This document shows positions 16,686 to 24,288 of a stretch of DNA of 64,000 nucleotides, piece after piece. The number at the start of each line of letters is the position of its first letter. Position 1 is the stretch's first letter. Under the pieces are notes generated by a model. It did no database searches. It was not told the origin of the DNA and saw only the letters and a list, made by a program, of their open reading frames with translations. The DNA comes from Desulfosoma sp. GTDB lineage: Bacteria > Desulfobacterota > Syntrophobacteria > Syntrophobacterales > DSM-9756. The stretch spans positions 496,001-560,000 of the forward strand of contig JBBFKY010000001.1 in NCBI GenBank assembly GCA_037481875.1. Reading direction: 5' to 3'. Both the position numbers and the translations under genes were made by a program.

Positions 16686-19600
16686 ATGTTGTGGGTAGTC
16701 CATACTTTTTATTCTTTCATGCGAGGAGTGAGTTCTCCCGAAGTTTTGTGTCAAAGAGCGGCGGAGCGGGGGCACAAGGCGGTGCTTTGCGCCGATCGCA
16801 ACGGCTTTTACGGTCTGGTGCGTTTCCTGAACGCTGCCCGTCGCTACGGTGTGGATCCGGTTGTGGGGGTGCACCTCGTCCATGAAGGACGCCACGTGGT
16901 GGCCATAGCCAAAGATCCCAAAGGCTATGAAAGCCTTTGTGTTCTGACGTCTCGGCTTCATATGGATTCCAGTTTTTCCCTGGAAGGGGACTGTGCCGGT
17001 CAAGGGGATCATGTGGTGGTGGTCAGTGCCGACGAAAAATTCCTGCGATCCGTTCATCCCCACGTGGAAACCTATGCGGCCGTGCTTCCTGGACCCGCGG
17101 GACGTCAAACATTGCGCTTGGCTAAGGAAATGGGGATTCTTTCGGTAGCCGTCTATCCGGTCTATTTTGCCGACCCGGAAGATTTTTCCCTCCATCGGCT
17201 GGTGCGTGCTATCGACACCAACAGCACTTTAAGCACTTTGAATCCTCGAGAACTGGCTTCTTCGCAGGCTTGGCTGAAACCGGCTGAAGAGGGTTTGCGT
17301 CATTTTCCGCACTGTCCGGAAGCCGTGGCCGAAGCCGAAGCCCTCATAAACCGATGCTTCAAAGGCTGGAACCGTTTTGAAACCGTTTTTCCTCATTACG
17401 GAAACGGCTCTGAAGATCTTTTGCATGAGCTGATTCGGCGGTGTGAAGAGGGGATACGGCGGCGTTATGGACACAGCTTTCCCGAGCTGGAAAAACGGCT
17501 TGCTGCGGAATTGGAACTCATTGATGCCAAGGGTTACGTGGATTATTTTCTGGTGGTGGCCGACATTGTGGGGCGTCGTCCCATCCATTGTGGTCGAGGC
17601 AGTGCCGCGGCCAGTCTGGTCAGTTATCTTTTGGGCATCACCCATGTGGATCCGCTGAGACACAAGCTGGTTTTTGAACGGTTTCTTAACCCTCATCGCC
17701 AGGACCATCCCGACATCGATGTGGACTTTCCATGGGATGAACGGGATGCTCTTTTGGAAGAGGTGGAAAATTTCTACGGGTCCGAACGGTTTGCCATGGT
17801 GGCGAACCATGTGGGATTTGGAGCGCGCGCGGCGGTGCGGGAAACGGCCAAGGTGTACGGCATGCCTGCCGCCGCCATCGCGGAAATATCCCGACGTTTG
17901 AACGGATGGACACGACCGGAAGACATTCACCGAAGGATTCGGTCTCATCCGGCTTTTCTCGGTTTTTCCTTGGATCCACCTTGGCCTGAAATTCTTCAAC
18001 TGGCTGCTCGACTGGAAGGGCTTCCGCGACATGTGTCCGTTCATTGTGGGGGTATAGTTCTGGCTCCGGACCGCGTGGATCGTCGAGTGCCTGTGCAACG
18101 GGCAACCAAAGGGGTACGCATCATTCAGTGGGACAAGGATCAGGCGGAAGAAGGGGGCTTAGTCAAGATCGATCTTTTGGGGAACCGTTCCCTTAGCGTG
18201 ATTCGAGATGCTTTGGAAATGGTGGCGGAAAATACGGGGCGTCGATTGGATTACGCCGCTTTGAACCCCTTGGACGATCCACAAACCCAAGCTTTGCTGG
18301 CTCGAGGGGATACCATGGGGGTGTTTTACGTAGAATCCCCCGCCATGCGGCAACTCCAGCAGAAAACACGACGTGGGGACTTTGAACATTTGGTGATCCA
18401 TTCTTCCATCATTCGGCCTGCTGCCAACCGATACATCCACGCCTACATCGAGCGATTGCATGGAAAGCCCTATGAACCTTTGCATCCCGATCTTAAGGAC
18501 CTGTTGGAAGAAACCTACGGGATTTTGGTGTATCAGGAACACGTGGTTCTCTGCGCCATGGCACTGGCCGGATTTCAGTGGGCGGAAGCCGACGGATTGC
18601 GTAAGGTTTTGAGCAAGAAGAGCAAGGAACAGATCGAGGATTATCGGCGGCGCTTTGAAGAGGGATGTCGACGTCGCGGGGTGAGTGAGGATGTGGTGCA
18701 AGCTCTTTGGGAAATGTTCACATCCTTTGCCGGTTATTCCTTTTGCAAACCCCATTCGGCATCCTATGCTTTGGTGAGTTTCAAGTCGGCGTGGCTCAAG
18801 GTGCATTATCCCGCCGAATTCATGGCCGCGGTCGTGGCCAACGGAGGGGGCTACTACACGAGTTTTGCCTATCTTTCCGAAGCGCGGCGCATGGGTTTGC
18901 AGGTCTTGGGACCGGATGTGAACGAGAGCCGATGGAAGTGTTGGGGTAAGGGGCGTACCCTTCGATTAGGATTGCAGATGCTTCAAAACGTTCGTCGGGA
19001 CACCTTGGAGCGGCTTTTGGAAGAACGGACTCGAAACGGCCCCTTTGTCTCTTTGGACGATTTGTTCGATCGGGTGTCCTTAAGCCTCCAGGATGCTTTG
19101 ATTCTGGCCAAAAGCGGTGCCTTGGACACCTTGGCCGAACCGTGGCCCCGGGGTCAGCTTTTATGGTGGATTCATGCTCGATGCGCCCCTTGCGGCTCGA
19201 GACAAATCTTGGCGTGCGCTCATCGGTTATCTTCAAGGGAAAAGGGCTCTCGAACGCGGGACCCGAGCAACAGAGCTGTCGGGTTTTCCAGCGGGGATCG
19301 AGCCATGCCTTTCTTGAAATTTCCAGGAGCCCACAGAAACCTTGTGCCCAATCTGCCCCCTCCAGAGGCGCCTCTGTTATGGCGTCATGAACAGGAAGCC
19401 TTGGGTTTTGTGCTTTCCGTTCATCCTTTGATATGCCATGAAGCGGCGTACCGTAAACGGCCCAGGCCATGGGTTCGAGCCAAAGAGCTGCCGCAACGGG
19501 TCGGCAAAACATTGTGGCTTAAAGGATGGCCCATAACCCGTAAAGAAGTGGTGACACAGCAAGGGGATCCCATGGCTTTCGTTTCTTTTGAAGACGAGAC

Positions 19601-19751
19601 GGCCATTTATGAAACGGTTTTTTTCCCCGATGCGTACCGTCGTTTCTGCCAAACTTTGGGTTGGGAAAGGCCTTATGCTCTGAGAGGGACGGTGGAAGAA
19701 TCCTTTGGGGCCGTAAGCCTTTCCGTCTCTCACCTGGAACCCGTGGCATGA
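16686..19751 (+). CDS. dnaE2: DnaE2 (ImuC) error-prone DNA polymerase III alpha-like subunit
   Basis: A 1021-residue C-family polymerase, shorter than replicative DnaE (~1160). In order: a PHP domain (VHTFYSFMRGVSSPEVL, with one His of the usual HxH pair replaced), the polymerase core with CGRGSAAASLVSYLLGIT and PDIDVDFPWDERD, the fingers region (LRKVLSKKSKEQIEDY, FAGYSFCKPHSASYALVS), an HhH part and an OB fold (MAFVSFEDETAIYETVFFP). This is the polymerase of the ImuB-DnaE2 mutasome that copies past damage with low fidelity. It forms an operon with imuB. imuA is not present in the window. The partial PHP active site suggests no exonuclease activity. Confidence 0.85.
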   Translation: MLWVVHTFYSFMRGVSSPEVLCQRAAERGHKAVLCADRNGFYGLVRFLNAARRYGVDPVVGVHLVHEGRHVVAIAKDPKGYESLCVLTSRLHMDSSFSLEGDCAGQGDHVVVVSADEKFLRSVHPHVETYAAVLPGPAGRQTLRLAKEMGILSVAVYPVYFADPEDFSLHRLVRAIDTNSTLSTLNPRELASSQAWLKPAEEGLRHFPHCPEAVAEAEALINRCFKGWNRFETVFPHYGNGSEDLLHELIRRCEEGIRRRYGHSFPELEKRLAAELELIDAKGYVDYFLVVADIVGRRPIHCGRGSAAASLVSYLLGITHVDPLRHKLVFERFLNPHRQDHPDIDVDFPWDERDALLEEVENFYGSERFAMVANHVGFGARAAVRETAKVYGMPAAAIAEISRRLNGWTRPEDIHRRIRSHPAFLGFSLDPPWPEILQLAARLEGLPRHVSVHCGGIVLAPDRVDRRVPVQRATKGVRIIQWDKDQAEEGGLVKIDLLGNRSLSVIRDALEMVAENTGRRLDYAALNPLDDPQTQALLARGDTMGVFYVESPAMRQLQQKTRRGDFEHLVIHSSIIRPAANRYIHAYIERLHGKPYEPLHPDLKDLLEETYGILVYQEHVVLCAMALAGFQWAEADGLRKVLSKKSKEQIEDYRRRFEEGCRRRGVSEDVVQALWEMFTSFAGYSFCKPHSASYALVSFKSAWLKVHYPAEFMAAVVANGGGYYTSFAYLSEARRMGLQVLGPDVNESRWKCWGKGRTLRLGLQMLQNVRRDTLERLLEERTRNGPFVSLDDLFDRVSLSLQDALILAKSGALDTLAEPWPRGQLLWWIHARCAPCGSRQILACAHRLSSREKGSRTRDPSNRAVGFSSGDRAMPFLKFPGAHRNLVPNLPPPEAPLLWRHEQEALGFVLSVHPLICHEAAYRKRPRPWVRAKELPQRVGKTLWLKGWPITRKEVVTQQGDPMAFVSFEDETAIYETVFFPDAYRRFCQTLGWERPYALRGTVEESFGAVSLSVSHLEPVA

Positions 19752-20327
19752 AACACTGATGACTCTTCTGAAAAATTCAAACCACGACGTCTAAAGATCT
19801 CGGGCACGATTTGAATCTTGAGTTGAATGACCAAAAACGGCGGGAACAGGAAAAAAACCATACCTGACAACCCCTTCAAGAACTGCCCTCGTACCCCTGA
19901 CTGCGTGTCGTGCACCGCATTCGATCCTTCACAAAGTATCGCTCCTTTGCTTTTTCGTGTCTCGGCGTCCGAAATGGGGGATGAGCCGTGAAAAGCGATC
20001 CTGTCGCTGAAAAAAACCAAAATTGTCGAACAGACATCCGTGTATCTTCAACCCGAATGCAGAACGCGGCTTGGGTTCGTCAACGATGTGGAGTTTTTTT
20101 GGATTGAGACGACAAAACGCTTCATATGCGTTCCGCTTCTCGAATCGGTTACCGGGAACTAAAGGTGAACCGTAAGCGGCTGGAATTCATCACAAAGCCG
20201 CTTCAAACGGCGATAGGTTTCATGGAAGGTGAATTTTAGGCACGACATAAGTGGATCTCGTCAAAGAGCAGCCGGTTGCCAGGAATTCATTACACTTTTC
20301 CAAAGGAAAAGAAGCATGAAAGGCAGC
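19752..20327. other. Intergenic gap after dnaE2
   Basis: About 575 nt with no recognisable gene; several short open frames on both strands show no family features. TTTTCCTTTGGAAAAG near 20296 is a small palindrome. Confidence 0.4.
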
Positions 20328-20438
20328 TTAAGACTCTTTTTTCTGAAAATTCAAGGCATACCTTTGCACAGTGGCATCATCCACACAGTTTTCAAGGATT
20401 TCCGCATCCAGATCGTCTGGGTTTTTTAGAGCTTTCAT
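20328..20438 (-). CDS. Putative tiny ORF (36 aa), second of an overlapping pair
   Basis: It reads MKALKNPDDLDAEILENC... and ends QKKES. Its ATG overlaps the stop of the preceding 24-codon ORF (ATGA), an arrangement typical of translational coupling. No family recognised. It could be a remnant of a longer gene. Confidence 0.25.
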   Translation of the reverse strand: MKALKNPDDLDAEILENCVDDATVQRYALNFQKKES

Positions 20439-20509
20439 TGGACAAAAAATTCATTTTCGGCTCGGTTCTGCACTCGAACCAACAGTTGACTTCTCTTGAG
20501 TTCGCTCAT
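20435..20509 (-). CDS. Putative tiny ORF (24 aa) with strong ribosome site
   Basis: It reads MSELKRSQLLVRVQNRAENE and four more residues. AGGAGG lies 5 nt before ATG, as good as any gene in the window. The short length makes it doubtful as a protein; it may be a leader peptide or a gene remnant. Confidence 0.25.
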   Translation of the reverse strand: MSELKRSQLLVRVQNRAENEFFVQ

Positions 20510-20548
20510 GGCACCCTCCTGAACCGCAAACAACGTCGAAAATCAAAA

Positions 20549-20573
20549 GCCCACCCTGGAGGTGGGGCCTTTC
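20549..20573. terminator. Hairpin with T-rich flanks
   Basis: CCCACC pairs with GGTGGG around CTGGA, flanked by AAAAG and CCTTT. It may terminate transcription in either direction between the small ORFs and the gene at 20883. The rest of 20510-20882 shows nothing. Confidence 0.4.
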
Positions 20574-20882
20574 TGCATAAGAAAAGTTCTTTTTCGATTC
20601 CAAGGAATCAGTCTACCCACCAGCGAAAGGCTGAAGCTTGGTTGCGTCGTCGATACAATTCTTCAGTTCCTCAGGACTCGTCTTCGGGGGCTTCTTAAGG
20701 ACATCTCCAGGACAAACAACCATTTCCCGCCTTGTCTTTGCGCTTTGAAGGGATGGGCTGAAGAAAGCCATGTGTTGGGACTGAATATGAAGATAGGGGA
20801 ACGGTGTGGGCTCGTTCCCCCTTTGGTCTCACAAAGGCGACGATATGTTGATGAATCTCAGGGTCTTATACTCCTTGGTTCT

Positions 20883-21176
20883 TTACGGCTCGCAGTAGAT
20901 GGGTTCTCCCATTTCCTTGAACGAGAAATTATAAAAAACATTATGGCCGTTGTAGTCCAGAACGCGCAAGTCATCCGTTTGATTGAGATCGCCGAGCACG
21001 ATGTTGTACTGAAGACCGTACTTTTGTTTGACCTTTTCCAGAGGCAGCTCGCGTGCGATGAACTTCTTGATCCCCTTGGCGCTGAGCTTTTCAATGAATT
21101 TGGGATCCTGAAAGGAATCATAACTGGTGAGGATCAGTATGGGGCCTGTGCCTGTAAAAACGATTCCGGCTTTCAT
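20883..21176 (-). CDS. Conserved hypothetical protein (97 aa)
   Basis: A cytoplasmic protein (MKAGIVFTGTGPILILTSY..., ending FSFKEMGEPIYCEP). AAGGAGG lies 7 nt before ATG. I recall very similar short proteins in other sulfate reducers and deltaproteobacteria, so it is probably a real conserved gene, but I know no function. Secondary structure looks mixed alpha/beta (strands ILILTSY and YNIVLGDL; helices DPKFIEKLSAKGIKKFI). It is alone on its strand, with a divergent gene at 21402. Confidence 0.6.
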   Translation of the reverse strand: MKAGIVFTGTGPILILTSYDSFQDPKFIEKLSAKGIKKFIARELPLEKVKQKYGLQYNIVLGDLNQTDDLRVLDYNGHNVFYNFSFKEMGEPIYCEP

Positions 21177-21401
21177 GATAACACCTCCTTGTCTGACCTA
21201 AGGTTCAACAGCCGCTCAAACCAGGGCCCCTCTGCCCTTCGGCTTGTGCGTGCAAAGCCTCGGTCGTGCATGAGCATTGACAAAGAGTTGAGAGATATGG
21301 AAAAGGTCGCCCGAAACTCTGAGGCTTTGATTCATTTATAACCCCGTCCGTCTTCGGGCGACAAGGACTCGGGGTATCCACGGGGCATTTGGGAGGTGCA
21401 C

Positions 21402-21734
21402 ATGAAACAATATGTGATTGATCAGCTGCGGGAATCGGACTACGATCGTATTCGAGACTATCTGACGGCCCACGCGGAATCGGCGGCCATGGAAGGCATC
21501 TACTATGTGGACCTTCCCGATGCGTTATATACGGAGCTTCAAAAAAACCACGATCACTGCCAACCTTACTACTTTGCCGTAAACCTCACTCGAAAACAGG
21601 TGGGTTTTGAATGGCTCATTCGAAGCCGAAAGAGTCTGCGCTGTGCATGCATCGGCTACGCCACGCAGGCTCAGCGCGATTACATTATCGAATACGCCGA
21701 CGGCATGCTGGACAGATTGCGAATCAGGCTTTAA
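21402..21734 (+). CDS. Conserved hypothetical protein (110 aa)
   Basis: A small soluble protein. The start is ATG 21402 (GGGAGG 6 nt upstream), not the GTG two codons earlier. The sequence runs MKQYVIDQLRESDYDRIRDYL, has the block YYFAVNLTRKQVGFEWLIRSRKSLRCACIGYA, and ends DGMLDRLRIRL. I do not recognise a named domain. The next gene starts 25 nt after its stop on the same strand, so they probably share an mRNA. Confidence 0.55.
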   Translation: MKQYVIDQLRESDYDRIRDYLTAHAESAAMEGIYYVDLPDALYTELQKNHDHCQPYYFAVNLTRKQVGFEWLIRSRKSLRCACIGYATQAQRDYIIEYADGMLDRLRIRL

Positions 21735-21759
21735 CGGCCGAAGGCTGAAGGAATTGGGG

Positions 21760-22662
21760 GTGAAGGTTTTTCACGAAGGTTCCACGCCGTACCTTGTGCC
21801 CACCGAACACCCATGGACAGTCTTGCAAAAGCTTCCCGTACAAGGCCGAAAAGGGCTCTGTGTTGCGGGAAGCGGTGATATTCCGGTCTATTTTTCATCC
21901 TTTGAACCCGATTCTCTAACGGTGGTGGATGTATCGATCCAGGCCTGTGCCTTGACAGAGCTCAAGAAAGCCGCCTATCGGCGTTTGAACCGTCAGGAGT
22001 TTTGTGAATTTTTCTTTCACGGCATTCCCGAAGCGAACAAGTTGTGGACGACCCTTTGGGGCTTAGATCCCCCGACATCCACCCAAAGATTCGCTTTGTA
22101 CGGCAAGCTTCGAGAAGAAATCAGCTTCGAGGCGCAGCAATTTCTCGATACGCTGATTTTACGTGATTCCGACCTAAAGAACCCTTTCACGGCTTTCCTG
22201 CGTCCGACAGACAGATTTCACCTGGGACTGCTGCCTTGTTTGAAAAGCGATGCCTTCTACCGTTTGTGGGTTCAAGGAGCACACCGTCCTTTTTCCATCA
22301 TCGCCTCTTCGCTTGAAGATTTCCTAATTTCCACAAACGAGGCTTTTCACATCATCTACACGTCGAACATTGTGGAATACCTGAGAGCTTTTCATGTGAT
22401 GCATTTCGGTCTGGGATCCTTTCGAAAATTCATGGTTTCCTTCTGGCAGGCGCTGCACCGTGTTTTGATTCCCAAAGGCTTCGCGGCGTTTTATGTATGC
22501 CAGGGAATTGAAACTCAAAACTTTAGACGTCTTGTGAAAGAGCTCGCCCCGCCGACCTTCATGGAGTATAAGACCCAATTTGTGCCCATAGCCCTTCGGC
22601 CGCCGCTGCTTGCCGGTGCCGTGTGGCGCCATGTGGTGGTGCTCTTTCAAAAACATCCTTGA
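21760..22662 (+). CDS. DUF3419/BtaA-like SAM-dependent protein
   Basis: A 300-residue protein starting at GTG 21760 (AAGGA 7 nt upstream). The block KGLCVAGSGDIPVYFSSF...LTVVDVSIQACALTELKKAAYRRLNRQEFCEFFFHGIPE matches the SAM-binding region of DUF3419 proteins, the group that includes BtaA (SAM:diacylglycerol 3-amino-3-carboxypropyl transferase, for betaine lipids). The C-terminal part has IIYTSNIVEYLR and FAAFYVCQGIE, as in that family. Whether it makes betaine lipid or acts on another acceptor is unknown; no BtaB partner lies nearby. Co-transcribed with the 110-aa gene. Confidence 0.5.
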   Translation: MKVFHEGSTPYLVPTEHPWTVLQKLPVQGRKGLCVAGSGDIPVYFSSFEPDSLTVVDVSIQACALTELKKAAYRRLNRQEFCEFFFHGIPEANKLWTTLWGLDPPTSTQRFALYGKLREEISFEAQQFLDTLILRDSDLKNPFTAFLRPTDRFHLGLLPCLKSDAFYRLWVQGAHRPFSIIASSLEDFLISTNEAFHIIYTSNIVEYLRAFHVMHFGLGSFRKFMVSFWQALHRVLIPKGFAAFYVCQGIETQNFRRLVKELAPPTFMEYKTQFVPIALRPPLLAGAVWRHVVVLFQKHP

Positions 22663-22740
22663 AAGAGGGAAAATCGGACACCGAAGGCTGAACCCATGAA
22701 GGTTTCGTGAAGAGACAAAATGATACTGGAGTCAAAGACA

Positions 22741-23238
22741 ATGGCTCGAGAGCGCAAAGAATTGATGCTTGAAGCTTTCCTTGGGGAAGCCAGAGCCCAT
22801 TTTCGGCTTTTGGCTTACGCTCGAAAGGCGGACGAAGAAGGCTATCCTCAGATCGCTCGCCTGTTTCGTGCCATTGCCGAAGCGGAAAGGGTTCATGCCG
22901 GAAATCATGCATCCCTTTTGGATGAGGTGCGGTCCACCGAAGAAAACTTACAAGCAGCTTTTGCGTCTGAATCTTTTGTAAACCAGGTGGCCTACCCAAA
23001 ACTTCTCAAGGAAGCTTGGGCTCTCGATGACAAAGCGGCCATCTGGTTTCTCACCTCCGCACGCAATGCCGAAGAACGACACGCCAAGCTGTACAAGATG
23101 GCTCTGCTACACCTGATTTCCGACCGTAGCCCTGCATACTTCGTGTGTCAAAATTGCGGATGGGTGACAGAAGATGCGGCGCCGGACCAATGCCCCAACT
23201 GTGGAAGGTCTTCGGAAAGCTTTTCACAGGTCTCATGA
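22741..23238 (+). CDS. rbr: Rubrerythrin
   Basis: A 165-residue peroxide-reducing di-iron protein of anaerobes. The start is ATG 22741 (GGAG 9 nt upstream); an ATG 21 nt earlier is weaker. The ferritin-like domain shows the Glu ligands in AFLGEARAHFRL, AIAEAERVHAGNH and NAEERHAKLYK. The C-terminal rubredoxin-type centre has CQNCGW and CPNCGRSS. It reduces hydrogen peroxide to water with electrons from rubredoxin or NADH-linked donors and is cytoplasmic. It is followed by trmI on the same strand after 74 nt. Confidence 0.9.
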   Translation: MARERKELMLEAFLGEARAHFRLLAYARKADEEGYPQIARLFRAIAEAERVHAGNHASLLDEVRSTEENLQAAFASESFVNQVAYPKLLKEAWALDDKAAIWFLTSARNAEERHAKLYKMALLHLISDRSPAYFVCQNCGWVTEDAAPDQCPNCGRSSESFSQVS

Positions 23239-23312
23239 GGGGCGACTCGGCGGACCTGGGTATGAACCTTTAGAAGACGCAGAGCCAAGGAAGAAAGGAC
23301 AGGCAAGGATTC

Positions 23313-24137
23313 ATGAGCGCGTTTCAACCGGGAGAACTGGTGCTTCTCACATCACAGAAAGGCAAGACCTGGCTTGTTCGAGCAGGGTCAGGATCCTTTT
23401 CGTCGCATCTGGGAAACGTGGATCTTCAGGACGTGGTCGGTCGTCAGGAAGGCGAATTTCTGGAAACGCATCAAGGAGCCAAAGTCTTTCTCTTTCGTCC
23501 GTCCCTTGGAGACTACATCCACAAGCTCAAAAGGCGAACGCAAGTCATTTATCCTAAAGACATCGGAGCTTTTTTGGTTTACGGCGATATTCGCCCGGGC
23601 GATGTGGTGTTGGAATCCGGCATCGGCTCAGGAGCTCTCACCTTGGCGTTGCTTCGAGCCGTTGGTCCTACGGGGCGGGTCATTTCGGTGGAAATTCGAC
23701 CTGAATTTGCTCAACTGGCTCGGAAAAACATCGAAGTCTTTTTTGGAGAAGCACCGAAAAACCACACGCTTCTTGTGGCGGATGTCACAGCCCTACCTTT
23801 GGTCGCACCGGTGGATCGCGTGGTCTTGGACCTTCCCGAACCCTGGCACGCTGTGGAAGCGGTCTCCGCCTGCCTGCGCACGGGAGGGCTTCTCGTTTCT
23901 TTGAGCCCCCAGGTGGCCCAGGTTCAGATGGTCTGCCAGGAATTGAAACGTCATGGCTATGTCAATGTGACCACCTTTGAACTGCTGAAACGTAATTGGA
24001 AAATCGATGCTCGACGTGCCAGACCTGAGGACCGAATGATCGGCCATACGGGTTTCATCACGGTGGCGAAGAAGATTGTCCGCACGTTGGAGGAGGTTCC
24101 GACGATTCGAGACCCCGAAGCTCCCGTACCGACGTAA
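23313..24137 (+). CDS. trmI: tRNA (adenine-58-N1)-methyltransferase TrmI
   Basis: A 274-residue SAM-dependent enzyme that methylates A58 in the T-loop of tRNA. An N-terminal small beta domain (LVLLTSQKGKTWLVRAG) is followed by a Rossmann domain: motif I VLESGIGSGALTLALLRAVG, VISVEIRPEFAQLARKNI, and the substrate-site motif VLDLPEPWHAVE. Near its end it has RPEDRMIGHTGFITVAKK, as in TrmI proteins. Length is normal. Its last 80 nt overlap the end of the convergent feoB-associated gene. Confidence 0.9.
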   Translation: MSAFQPGELVLLTSQKGKTWLVRAGSGSFSSHLGNVDLQDVVGRQEGEFLETHQGAKVFLFRPSLGDYIHKLKRRTQVIYPKDIGAFLVYGDIRPGDVVLESGIGSGALTLALLRAVGPTGRVISVEIRPEFAQLARKNIEVFFGEAPKNHTLLVADVTALPLVAPVDRVVLDLPEPWHAVEAVSACLRTGGLLVSLSPQVAQVQMVCQELKRHGYVNVTTFELLKRNWKIDARRARPEDRMIGHTGFITVAKKIVRTLEEVPTIRDPEAPVPT

Positions 24138-24261
24138 GGGAGCAGGATCCGGAACAGCCGGAGCAATGAGAAGTTTCACCTCGAAACGTCTTGATGAAAT
24201 GACGCACCACGACCACAAAACCTGCCGCCACGAAAATGCCCACAACGAGATGCTGCCACAT
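24058..24261 (-). CDS. FeoB-associated Cys-rich membrane protein
   Basis: A 67-residue protein with one N-terminal membrane helix (MWQHLVVGIFVAAGFVVVV), a basic stretch and a Cys cluster CSGCSGSC, the mark of FeoB-associated Cys-rich proteins. The start is ATG 24261 with AAGGAG 9 nt upstream; an upstream GTG would lie inside that ribosome site. It lies 27 nt after feoB in the same operon and probably assists ferrous-iron passage or FeoB assembly. The C-terminal part overlaps trmI by 80 nt on the other strand, an unusually long convergent overlap. Confidence 0.7.
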   Translation of the reverse strand: MWQHLVVGIFVAAGFVVVVRHFIKTFRGETSHCSGCSGSCSLTSVRELRGLESSEPPPTCGQSSSPP

Positions 24262-24288
24262 GACGGAGAACTCCTTTTTCACATGAGG

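Noticed and set aside
19730-20020. 96-codon minus-strand frame after dnaE2
   Set aside because: No ribosome site or family features; overlaps the dnaE2 end.
20435-20437. UGA at the end of the 24-codon ORF as Sec
   Set aside because: The frame meets a UAA three codons later, so readthrough adds nothing.
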